From Atrichornis clamosus (lineage: Eukaryota; Chordata; Aves; Passeriformes; Menuridae), in NCBI GenBank assembly GCA_013400975.1, contig WBMZ01004648.1, positions 496,001 to 560,000 of the forward strand: DNA of 64,000 nt. The letters run 5' to 3'. Below the pieces are notes generated by a model. The model had not been told where the DNA came from, made no database searches, and worked only from the letters and a program-made list of their open reading frames with translations. Below, piece after piece: positions 11,342-22,540 of the stretch (position 1 is its first letter; every line of letters starts with the position of its first letter). The translations under genes were made by a program, and so were the position numbers.

Positions 11342-13069
11342 GCATGAAGTCTTTGGATAGAACTTGTCATCACAAACTTGCTTATAGGTTTTGAAGTTAC
11401 ATCCTGTGTAGGAAGAGAAACACCTTGTGCATTTTCAGTTTAAAAACAAGACACAAAGAACTCAAATCTACTAACAAAAATCAGTAAGGTGGACTCAAGA
11501 TTCTGATAAGGCAAAAATAAAACATTTGAGAATGTTGTTTTTAATTTTTTTGTCCACAAGCTATTCATCTTGCAAGATAATAGCATTCACCTCTGAGAGG
11601 ACTACACTGTACCTGTAAGACCCAGTTTAAACAGGAGTGGGTTTTGAATGATGTCAGGGTATTCAGAGACTATCTAGAGAACAGGGTAGCTGCTGCTTCC
11701 CTGGTGGAGGATCTGAACCCAGCTTTCTGCACACTCCTTTTAGTAAGAATAAAATACTTCTTTCAACTTGGCCCTGAATGAAGCTGGCAGTTTTTATCAT
11801 ATTAGACATCTTGGAAATTAAAAAAAAATAAATATTAAAATGGTCACCTGTAATAAAGGCACAAAATGAGCCAAAAGTCATCAGACTTCTTTAAGTTATA
11901 AAGAACTGACTTGCAGATATGTACCCACCAAAAGCAGAGTAAGACATTCTGATCTCTCACTAACGGATCAGCATCCAGCAAAACACGCTTCTCCTCTAAA
12001 CACTTCCAATTCCCTCAAAACACGCTGGTTAACTTACATTTGCAATATGTGCACGTATTACAATTTCTTAACTTGTATGGAACTAACAATGGACATTTAG
12101 AAAATAAATACAAACCCACACTGATGAAAAGTATGGGATGTAAAAGAAGCCCTTGAGGTGTCAGCTGGAAAATTTTTATGCAGGTAGCATATAATGTTGA
12201 GTATATTTAGAAACCTCAAGAAAATAGATAATGAAAATCAGTTGGTTTGAGCCAAATTACTGCCTTAAAAGTATATCTGGAAAGGCAGGACACCGTCTGT
12301 AGTGTTCAGCATGATAACCACTGTATATAACAGAAATAGTATCAACTGTTTCATAAGATATGAATACTTATAGTAGTAAAAGTGATTATCCTAACTAAAG
12401 TAATATGCCATTGATTTATAGTGGGAGAAGTATTTCTTTTGGAATCATTAGTGATATGCTAAAGTTATTTATTTTATTTCTAGGACTTGTCTTCATATAA
12501 AATATTTGTACAATGGGCATGCATTTGATATCTGCATGCAATAGGGTATAGTTACTGTTGCTAATACATCAGAAAGAGTGTATTTTATTTATTATGTCCA
12601 TAAAATTTCATAGACAAAAACAAAGCAATAAAATCATCTTATCGTGGTATTGTAAGCAATATGGCCATGGGGAAAGGTGAGAGTAAGTGAAATGAATTGG
12701 TGCTTAGGAAAATGAAAGTGAGGGACTAATGGGACCCAAAGGACCCAAGTGAAATACAGCCAGATTCCAAGTAACTTTCCTTCAACTCCTCAGAGAGTAC
12801 TTCTGCTTGAATTTGACCAATAAACTGCAACAGTCTCTCATTTCTAATCCCAGGCTTTTTATAAGCAGTTTGCCCATTCACACTGAATGCTGTAAGAGGA
12901 AAGCAGTAGAAAGTGAATAGATCTGCAAGGTCTGATGGAAAATAATTGAATAGTTCCATGAGAAGTGAAGGGTTTGTGATTAGAACCATGGAAAGATGTT
13001 GCTTTTCTTTCAGAATACAAGGAAGGAATTAAATGGATTTATGAGAAATGCTGGAGGAGAAATTGAGTC
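11342..13069. other. AT-rich unique non-coding DNA
   Basis: I see no repeat family, RNA gene or coding region. Open frames of 72 and 87 codons on the minus strand have no recognisable features. Confidence 0.55.
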
Positions 13070-13160
13070 AACTTCTCTCTCCTCCCTCTCTCCCCCCNCA
13101 CCAGCCCTCACCTTTTTCTCTCTTTTCCCCTTCCCCTCCCCCCATCTACCTACCTGCCTG
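13070..13160 (+). repeat. Polypyrimidine (CT-rich) tract with an N at 13098
   Basis: About 90 bases are almost wholly C and T on the plus strand, with only a few A or G. They include runs of CTCT, six or more C in a row, and an undetermined base inside a C run. Such homopurine-homopyrimidine DNA can form triplex (H-DNA) structures and is hard to sequence, which would explain the N. Confidence 0.8.
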
Positions 13161-16108
13161 AGATAGCTTTCTCTACACACATTGAAGCTTCCTATGAGTT
13201 TGTGCTCTAAGTGGTTTTACTTCTTTGCTTTATAGTGGCCCCATTCTTCAGAGATGAAAGAAGATCTCTCACTGTTTAAGGTATGTGACCTGTGACAAAT
13301 AATCAACCCTAGAAATAATTTTAAAAGGTGCCTAAGTCCATACAAAATTATTATTTTTCTTCTTTTATTTTTTTACCAAAAGATTTCAACAGTCATGTCC
13401 AGGCAGAACAGAAAATTAAGAGAAGTCACATGAAAAATCTTTATTCTAAAATCCTTTTTTTTTGAAAATCAACTCTGAAGGTCCTGGGGTTTGAGTGTTT
13501 GCTTTGGTTAAGCATCACTGTACTCTTAACAATTCAACCACTCAGCCTTTTCAGTTTCACCCACCACTGCCTTTTTGCATTTAGAATAAATAAGTAAGGT
13601 ACAATAATCTGTGGGTATGCAAGCCTTTCCAACTTGTTAAGAATTTCTCACCCAAACTGGCTGTGAGACTTTTTCTTTCCCCTTTGGTTAAACATATACA
13701 AACAATGAACCCCTGTCACATCTCATTGAGTCCATAGGAAGTGCACGGTCCGAACTGGGAGTCACTAGTAGAGCTCTTAGAGTCTACCTGTAGCCCTGTT
13801 AGACTCAGCTGCAGTACACAAGCCTAACTTTCTTAGGATCAAATTCAAATGTGGAGTATCTTCATTCAAACCACCCAAAATTTTAGGATCCTTCAGGGTG
13901 AAAGGTTATACAAATGCAAGATATGAGTGAGCACTACTAATTAAGATCATTACTAGTGTATCAGATTAATATTTAGAGTGTAAAAAATAGCCTAGTAAAG
14001 GAACAAGTCTATGTGATGAGATAAATGAAAAGTAATAGGCATCAATATCTTTCACATTTAGCATAATAAGAATCTGTTTTCCTGACTTATTTTAGTTACT
14101 CAGTTCACCTTAAAGTGGAAAAATATTATATAGCTCTTTGCTAAAATATCAACATAAATCTGAATCTGAGCTTAAAGGTTTTTCCTGGAGGTTCAAAAAG
14201 ATTAACATTTATTATTTTGTCATTCTCCCTTTCTCTTTAAAAAGGAATTCTAGTACTAAGCTAGAATTGGCTAAGCAAGCTATTACTTGTAGGTATGCAC
14301 CTTATCATTAAATGAAACCTCTAAAAGGCCTGTGTGCTGGTGTTCTGATCTAAAATTAGAGCTCTCTGCTATTATTGCAGTAGCTAAAAAATCGAATAAA
14401 CAAGCCATCATTTTGACATTAGATGAAAATAATGTTGGGAAACATCACACGAAAATTAATATTAAACATGAATAAATGAAATATGATCAACAGTCCACCA
14501 GCACAAAAAATAAAAAATAGCTTTTGTAGGAGCACATTACAAAGATAAACTAGCCAGTTAAATTTTGAATAAATCACTTTTTATCCACTTGCTGTGACAT
14601 ATAACCATGGAAATTGATAACTTCAGAACTCCAGGTCTCCATGAAAAACATTTTTTCAGAGGTGGCCTGTGCCTTAAATCAGATACTGCGTGAAGACTAC
14701 TTAGAATTTTCTTTTTATTTCCTCCCCTGGACCAGCTTAATAAGATTCCATCCAAACACCAGTTTCAACTTCTGATGTGAACAGATGGCAAAAAGCAGTG
14801 ACCACAGAAATTACAGGATTGTACACAGAAAAGAGAGAACCAGAAAGACGATAAAGGAAACCTGGATATTTTTTTATTATCTGGTATTTAAGCAGGGCAC
14901 CGTTCTGGCAAAATGGAAGGATTACTTCAAGGTTGTTTACTCATTTACCAGCAATCAACTAGGTTCAGATACTCGAAATCCCCGGTACCTAGAGAGTCAG
15001 CAAGAGGCCTCATGCATATGTTCTACTTTATGTTGCTCATCTGCAAAACAATGAGGCTTGTAATGATGTGAAAGGTTTAATGGACTCTCTCCTGGCTTGT
15101 CCTCTATCCAAGCTCGTTGTTATTTGTGTAGTGTAATCTTCTTAAGAGTGTGGTTCCCGCAGGGAGATGAGCAGGCAACGACTGGGTTGTGGATGGCAGC
15201 TCATGTCAAGGATCAAGGATCATCCAGTTAATAGTTTTACATTTAGAATTCCCTAATAGTTTGATTCTAAAGAGCAGCTTGCTAACACCTAGAGTTTGTT
15301 TTGGTTATTTTGCACAAAAAGAAATTCCTTTAAGTGTCACCATTTGAAAACTACTTAAATACCAATCAGAAAGTATTATCAGTCATCTAATTAATATCTA
15401 TTATCTTATTATTATCTAAACTCAGGAAGGCTAAGGCAATGATGGAGGCATTTAGCGCATTAGCAGGCTGTTATGTGATAATAAAAACGAAAAAGAATAA
15501 TCAAGAAAGGCAATATCTATATTTGACAAAGTTATTCAAGAGAGGTGATATTTTGATTCACTGATTAAGATACAACTTTTCTTAATAATTGAGACTTACC
15601 TGAATACTTGCTTTAAAATGAATAGGAAACAGGAGTTCAAACACCATAGGCATCTTTGAAACTCTGACCCTGAATATTTAACATTAACCATCTGAGACAT
15701 CAATATTTTATCTTTAATCTTATTTTTATTTAAAAAATACAAAGGAAATCAAAATTAAATAAAATCATCCTTTTAGTATTTTATTTGCATCTTCAACTGT
15801 CTGTTGAAAGAAATATTTAGCTAGCATGTGCCTCCAGTAAGTAGTATAAAATAATGTTAAAGGTATCAGAAAGATGTTTTTTCTCATATCATTGGCTGTG
15901 TCACACTTGCTTCTAAACTTATGTGTAATCTCAGAATTAAAGGCCAAGTTAGTGTCATCAAGTAAAATCATGAAGCTGTGATATTTCCCTTAGGAAATCT
16001 GTCACTTCATAGAGAATCATTTCAGATCAGGGTGGGGATAACAAAACTGTTATAGGGAAGGAATAGCTTACCAAAATAAAGACTCTGAACAAGATTAATA
16101 TGAATCAT
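13161..16108. other. AT-rich unique non-coding DNA
   Basis: No gene or repeat family is supported. Around 15420-15500 there is a more complex, less homopolymeric patch of the kind seen in conserved non-coding elements, but one sequence cannot show conservation. Frames at 14785-15054 (plus) and 14558-14755 (minus) are unrecognised and probably chance. Confidence 0.5.
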
Positions 16109-16395
16109 GGATTCACAGAGTGAAAGGCCAGAAGGGACAACTGCTTCACCTACTTTGACCCACATCAAACCACGGGACATTACATTTCATCTACTTAACC
16201 TTTTATGGAGCCCAGTCACTTGTGTATGACTGCAGCAAAACTTGTGCTTATCTAAAGCACATAATCGGGAATTCAGGCAACTTTGAAATCAAAACATCAA
16301 GGGAAGAGGAAACCAATATATTACTTTCAAGCACTTTCCATCTTTTTTTAATGATAACGAATTCTTTTTATGTGAGAAAATGTGTCATTTCTCTT
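16109..16395 (-). mobile_element. Old CR1-type LINE fossil (reverse orientation)
   Basis: The plus strand begins with a decayed version of the CR1 3' end: 'gattcacagagtgaaaggcc' followed by 'agaagggacaact'. It continues with phrases such as 'gagcccagtcacttgtgt' and 'gaaatcaaaacatcaaggga'. I recognise this order from an older CR1-type repeat common in turtles and crocodilians, where it runs on into a 'gagaatccaccac' segment. The divergence is much higher than in the other CR1 copies of this window, so this is probably an old insertion. The family assignment comes from memory of the repeat. Confidence 0.55.
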
Positions 16396-16454
16396 TGGAA
16401 TGTGTCAAATAGCTGCTGTTATGCCCTTTGCTCCCATTATTTTATGAAAATGCC

Positions 16455-16531
16455 ATTATCATAGGTCTTAGAGTGATTTAGGTTGGAAAGGAATCAGGAG
16501 GTCATCTCATCCAAACCTCAACTCACAGAAG
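16455..16531 (-). mobile_element. CR1 LINE 3'-end fragment
   Basis: Sequence of the type 'tttaggttggaaaggaatca' followed by 'ggtcatctcatccaaacctc' is the reverse complement of the CR1 3' terminus. Only the last 70-80 bp are present, a typical 5'-truncated copy. It lies just beyond the older CR1 fossil and in the same orientation. Confidence 0.8.
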
Positions 16532-19500
16532 GAAAAAAATCAATATCAAATCAATTAATTTACTTTCTTTTTTCTTTTTTTTTTTTTTTTAAGAAGGAAA
16601 AGCACTATGTAATGTCATTTCCTGTCCTTTCTTTGGAGAAGAGTCAGGAGTAGTATGTCATATCAATTTCATTCTATCAACATTTAAAAAAATTGTAGAT
16701 GCTGAAACTGCAAAAACTTGTAATATGGGTCTTATCAGTGTTATACATGATACAAAATATCATTACTCCTTTTTGCCACATCTCCTCTCAAAGAGCTTTC
16801 ATGCATTTTATTTTTCATTGTGCCTTTAAGGTATTTTCAGAACACTGATTTCCAACATGAGTTTTCTTTTTGTTCAGCCAGTTTTTTTGCATGTGTTCAA
16901 ATTTTCATATGTGATCTACAATTATTTCCAGCAACGATATTTGTCTTATGAAAACATTATATAAGCCTAGATATATGGGCTTGTCTGACATGATTCAGAT
17001 GTTTTAGAATTATCCTTTGGCCATCATTGTGGCAATTGTGCAACTACAGATTTCATCTGCAGGAATTTTATGCTAACTTTCAGAAAAGCTAATCCAGATT
17101 TACATATATTTTTATTTCTCCTCTGCCCTTTCTCCAAAGTATCTCACAGATATCATAACTCAATTTTCTTCATTTGATCGATACTAGACCACTGGACAAA
17201 ACAACTCACAAACCTTATTTCACATTTCATATTTAGGCAGATCAACATTTGTAGATCTGCCTCTGCTCTAGAGATTTGGCCCTTTCTGCCTGATTAAAAT
17301 CTTGGCCTGTCTCCCTGACTACTGGACTGATTTTAAAAAACCCAAGCTGAAGGTGGTAAAATTTAAGGTGGGTTTTGGATTTTTTAGTTGTTTGTTTTGG
17401 TGAGGGTTTTTTCTCCCCCAGTTCTTTACTCTTCCTCTTTTCAAATTTTCTCTGAACATCATCACACTGTCCCTCATCACTGAAAGTTCTAATCATGTGA
17501 GACTCAAAACCGAATGATGCATCTGACTCCATCACCTTTTTGTATTGTCAGAGTCTAGCTACAGGACAGTTTCAGTACGACTAATTTCCATCACAAGGTA
17601 TATCTTTTCATATACAGACACACTAATAAAGCTTTCATTCAGGTTCTCACCATATTCAAAGTGTTTCAGCAAAATATCATTTTCATACCTCATTGCTTTA
17701 GTAATGACAGCCCTCTACATGCAACTTTTTATTCATTCCCCTTCTATCACACCAAATAGACATTACTTATTTTTACATCCAAGGTTCTTTGGAGTGTGCA
17801 TCTGCTCAGTCTTTCTTGTTTACTACCAAAATGCCAGATCCCATCTCTGCTTGACATTCCTACATATTCTGGAAAATGCATTTGTACACTATTCTGTGGC
17901 AATACTTGCAGCTTAGATCTTCGTAAATATCACTTGACTGTGCTTCTACAGTTTCATCCTCACTAATTCCTTTTGTTGACTTTAGAAAATCTTCTCAGCT
18001 GTGATTTCCCCTTCTCACACACTGACCAGAATTATCTCACTTTTTCTTTTCTTCCAGTACACATCCCCTCTTCCTCTTTTCCAGCCTGCAGGTACCTCAT
18101 GCTTTTTTACTAGGAGTTAAGACAGTTGATTTACACAAGCAGGAACTCTTGGTTTGTGTTTGTGTTTATACAATTCATAGCACAAATGGGACCTGGTCAA
18201 GAGAGCGGTTCATCTGTAACACAAATCAAAGATTAACCTGAAGGTCAAAAGTCTCATTCCAAGTCCTGAAATATTTCATGTTTTCTGTTTATTTATTTGT
18301 TACCTTGGTGGGTTTGAGTTTTTAGAGAAACAGGAAATGGTACCAGACTTGGCACTACATGGAATTGAGAGATCTACAGATGTGGAAAACACTAGATGGA
18401 TGTTCAAGAAAATAAAAGGGAACAAATGACTTCATTTTATGCTGAGTTTTTTTAGATGAACAGAGATTAAAATTTCTCATTTAATGCAAGCTCCTTTTCT
18501 AATAAATATCTGCTGGAGGAAAATGTCAAAATATTTCATACTCTATTTTTCCTCCTTTTTTCTACTTTGTGTTTAAAAAAAAAGGTGTGAAGAGAAATGA
18601 AAGTATCACCAGGAAAAATGGGAACAGAAACTGAAATACCATCAGAACTTCTTTCCTCACAATTTTATTTTTGTCGCAAACCAGAAAATTAAGGAAGAAA
18701 TTTTCCTCCAAAATTAACATTAGCGGCACTTTTTCCCTTTCTGATTAAACACTTTCAAACAGAAAATATTGGCCTGCCTGATGCATTTGTATTCATGATG
18801 ATTTGAAAGGGTTTTAAATCTCCTAATTGTGTAACTCATATTTTATATAACTGCACAATCTTGTCATAGCTCTCTGCTCCATTCCATTCCTGGTTGTGTA
18901 CATACTGCAATTAGTTATGCATTTGAATGGGTCATCAGACTATACCATTATTGTTTGTATTTACAATTAGCAGTACATTTCTCACCTTTGTTTCACAATG
19001 TTGCGAATATCCCAAAACACTTTTAAAATAATTTAACATATTCAGTGGGAAATACACAACAGCTTCTCTTTATTTCCTGTCACCGAGATCATTAACAACT
19101 AAACCATTAAACTTGTTTTCTGTCAGGAGCTACATATATTGAACACAAAAAAATAAAATATCATTCCTTTTTGGTGCTTGAAAAGACCAACAATGAATCC
19201 TTGAAGCAGGAAACTAACCAAAGAGATAATTTCCAGTAAAGAGATAGAGAAATATCTTTATCAATGTAGTACATAACATGAAGCTCTTAAAATAGTATAC
19301 ACAATCCTGTTCATATATTTTAGAGTGAAGCACATTAAAACTGATGTCAGACTTACATCAGACTTAAATAATTACAGCTATTTATTATGACTATAAGAAA
19401 AATACCTTTTTAGAAGGTACTGCAAACTTATGGATTTCTTAAACCAGCAAAGCAAAGATTGGGAGGGAATATGACTTCTGTCAATAAACACATAAGGATA

Positions 19501-19860
19501 AAATCAGCCAGGGATAGGTGAAGAGATATTTGAGCTAAAAGCTAATGTGTAAACAAAATAAACAAGTACAAATTGTTCGTGCATATATTTTATATGAAAA
19601 TTAAGAAGTGCTTTCTAACCTCTGAAGAATAAAAGACCGTGAAGACCGACCAGAAGGAAGTGGAGAAGATCTCAGAAGTTCCAAGATGGAGTTAATATAA
19701 GAGCTTTTATGACACATTTACTCATGGTAGAGATATTTAAACAATACAGTCCTGGATGTTTCCCACAAATCTGTAAACTGAGACCCTCCCCCATGCTAGA
19801 AGTGCCACATACACATCCCTATACAAAGTCATTGCATCATATTATATCATATCAAATGTA
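16532..19860. other. AT-rich unique non-coding DNA with poly-T runs
   Basis: A T-rich run lies at about 16566-16590. A G/T-rich patch at 17370-17410 precedes a C run. No coding region is supported; the 123-codon frame at 17545-17916 and the 97-codon minus frame at 17242-17535 have no recognisable domain. The segment around 18770-19000 is listed separately as a possible conserved element. Confidence 0.5.
18770..19000. other. Possible conserved non-coding element
   Basis: This stretch lacks simple repeats and contains homeodomain/POU-like cores: 'ctaattg' near 18822, 'caattagttatgcatttg' near 18909-18926 and 'caattag' near 18965. That composition is typical of vertebrate developmental enhancers in gene deserts. 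The call rests on appearance only. Confidence 0.2.
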
Positions 19861-20060
19861 TATCATGGAATGTCTTGAGATGGAAGGAAGCTTAAAGACC
19901 ATCTAGTTCCACCTCTCCTGCCCTGGGCAGGAATAATTTCCACTAGACCAGAGCCTCAACCAACCAGGTCTTGAACACTTGATCAGGGATGTGGCATCCA
20001 CAGTTTCTCTGTGCAACCTCTTCCAGTGCCTCACCACCTGCACAGCAAATGGTTCCAGTG
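19861..20060 (-). mobile_element. CR1 LINE 3'-end fragment
   Basis: The plus strand reads as a reverse-complemented CR1 tail: 'tggaaggaagcttaaagacc', then 'atctagttccacctctcctg' and 'ccctgggcag'. It continues through the 'ttccactagaccagagcctc' and 'gcaacctcttccagtgcctc' phrases of the 3' coding end and UTR. It is 5'-truncated, about 200 bp long and moderately diverged. Confidence 0.9.
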
Positions 20061-21460
20061 TTAATTTAGGGTCTTCTGTATTTCACAGGGTACATAAGCA
20101 ATAGTACATCTATATGTAACCAATTTGTAGGGATGTTTAAACTGAATTGGTCTTTGTTTTACCTATTAACAAAAATAGATCAAAAGACTCCTCTAAATAA
20201 GAAGCCAGCTCTAGAATGCAGAAGAACTACCAGCTGCAGAGCTTACTTTTGTTCTAGTTGATCTACCAACTTTTCTGTGAATTCTTAGTGTACTTGTGTA
20301 TATATTTATATATATTTAATGGCAAGTTTCTAATAATAAGTACTTAGAGTTTGACAATTCCTATGTACAAGTGTGTATATTAACATATGCCTATGTATAT
20401 ATTAGTGTATATATATATATATATATAAATACAACTATAGGTACATATGCATGTATAAGTAAAAATGTACGTATTTGTATCCGTAAACTACCGTATAATA
20501 CCTCTAATGGAGAGATAACAAGATGTTTACTGGAAGACTGTAAATGGCTTTGAACACTTTTAGTGAAACTCTTCAACCTTTCTCTAACATAATATTTTGA
20601 AAGGGCTCAGGGTCAATACAAATTTAATATATGGAGGCTAAAAGAAAATTTGACAGAAAATTTGTTCAAAGAGCACAGTAAGGTGGCATGTGAAAACAAT
20701 AATGAGCCATTATGCTGTCTTATTAGAGAAATTAAAGCATTGCACACACTGCCTGACTCATAGTGTCTGGCTTTTCTACTGAACAATTTGAATCCAGTGT
20801 TTTCTACTCAAGTAGTGATTTTTAAAGTGTAATTTCCTTTTTGACTCTAAATATTTGATAACATCAGATGTGGCAAATTGGGAAGTTCAAAAGGCAGAGA
20901 GCCATTGGATACCCACAAATATCATTTGGTTAGGCAGACACTAAACTTTGTGCAAACAGGTTAAATGGAGTCCGTAGGTGCAAACGGTGGTGAATCATCT
21001 TCTGCAGATGTGCAGAAAGCTTTGTATTTTGAAAAGCTTTGTCAATAGAGCAGTGTAGAAAACCACATAGCATATGGGTGTTAACATATGAAGGATCTAT
21101 ATACTACACAACTTTTCTAATTAGAAATGGAACTGAAGCACTGAATTCAGTTTGAAGGATATCTACTTGGAAGTCATGCAGCATGTTGCCAATAAATTTT
21201 CCCAGCAGTCTTTCATCAAGAAGGTGGAAATTCCCTCCAGTGATGCAACTTATGCTATTGCATCAATTAGAATGTAATTTAGTAAACAAAGTTCCTGATA
21301 GGTTGGTGTGGTTATTTTTTCTGTTACAAAGGAAGTAGAAAAAATGCTTCTGTGAAGTCATGACTATAGTTAGAAGCATTTCTCATACAATGTACCTATA
21401 AAACTATCTCTCCAGCTCATTGTAGTGCAAATATTTGTGGTTGGAACTGTAAGCTTTTAC
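20061..21460. other. Unique AT-rich DNA with a TA microsatellite
   Basis: Apart from the TA-rich tract at 20382-20460, I see nothing recognisable. Small frames through the microsatellite translate to Tyr/Ile repeats and are not genes. Confidence 0.5.
20382..20460. repeat. TA/GTATA microsatellite
   Basis: The tract contains about eleven uninterrupted TA units at 20406-20427, flanked by degenerate GTATA, CATATG and GCATGTA units. It is largely self-complementary and could extrude a hairpin. Length variation between individuals is likely. Confidence 0.85.
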
Positions 21461-21525
21461 TTAAAACAAACAAACAAAAAAAAAAACCCCCAACAACAAC
21501 AAAACCAAACCAAAACAGCAAACGG
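21461..21525. repeat. A/C-rich simple sequence
   Basis: AAAC and AAC units, a run of eleven A, a C run and AACC units follow each other. This is low-complexity DNA. It does not follow a recognisable retrocopy, so I do not call it a retroposon tail. Confidence 0.7.
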
Positions 21526-22286
21526 CAAAACACTGCTTTTGAATTTGTTACAGTGTGAAGGTTCAGGATTTTCTCATCACACAGGCATTAAGTACACTTT
21601 TCTATGGATATATATAGAGGGCATCTGTCTGAATTTATCCTATTGGGAGTGACTGGTATCCAAACTGCATTCATTTTATAGATGAGAGCCAAGACAGCAA
21701 ATAAAATTTTCCAAGATGTTTTTAGAAACATCAAACAATTCATTGGATTAGTTTTCTTACCTGGGATAAACAGGGAGGATACTATAGAAGTAGAGGATAT
21801 GACTCATTCATTAAACACTTTATTTCTAGGCCTTCCATGACATTTATTGTGCTACATCTAACAGACTTGTGAAATGCTGGGAACATTTATTGTGCATTCT
21901 ACTTCTGTGAGTTACAGATTTACCACCTCCTTTTTGCTTATGCAAGTCTAAAGTCCTGAGTAAATGAACCAAAGTTATCCAAGTGTGGAAATCTGAATCC
22001 AAGTCACTTGAATCAAGTATAGCTGAAAAAACAATCTCTTTTCCAATTTCCTCTTGAGTAGTACTTTATAACTAAATACGTAGATATGAAATAACTAAAT
22101 TGTTAGAAGACTAGATAGAACAATGGACATTATAGCACAACTGTGTTTACAAGGACTGCTACAAATTAGCTTATTCTTTTCTGAACTGACACACTGTTTA
22201 AGGTATTCTGTATAAATAATCTCTCTTTTTATTTCTTTTTGGTTTTTTCACAAGTGTTTTCCAAATTAAATCTTTCCTTCTGAGAA
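21526..22286. other. Unique AT-rich non-coding DNA
   Basis: Nothing recognisable is seen on either strand. Confidence 0.5.
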
Positions 22287-22312
22287 ATATATATATATAT
22301 GTGTGTGTGTGA
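22287..22312. repeat. Compound TA/TG microsatellite
   Basis: About seven TA units run directly into about six TG units, a common compound dinucleotide repeat. Confidence 0.85.
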
Positions 22313-22454
22313 TTCTTGTTTTCCTCAGTGGGATAAGTTGCCCTCAGTTCTCATTTTTGTTCATATATATGGCAGTATAGTTGCACAGAATCATGAGATT
22401 TAAATATCAGTTTTGGTTGTTGGCTGTTTTGGGATTTTTTGGGGGGTTTTTTTG

Positions 22455-22540
22455 GCTGTGGTTTGGTTTGGTTTGGTTTGCTTTGCGTTGCTTTGGTTGT
22501 GGTTTGGTTTGGTTTGGTTTGATTTGGTTTGGTTTGTGGG
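22455..22540 (+). repeat. GGTTT pentanucleotide repeat
   Basis: At least fourteen imperfect GGTTT units occur, with variant CTTTG and GATTT units in the middle, and a GGGG run follows at 22538-22541. The repeated GG tracts with three-base loops could form two-layer G-quadruplexes on the plus strand. The 69-codon minus-strand frame over it (Asn/Gln/Thr/Lys/Pro repeats) and the 64-codon plus-strand frame are products of the repeat. Confidence 0.9.
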
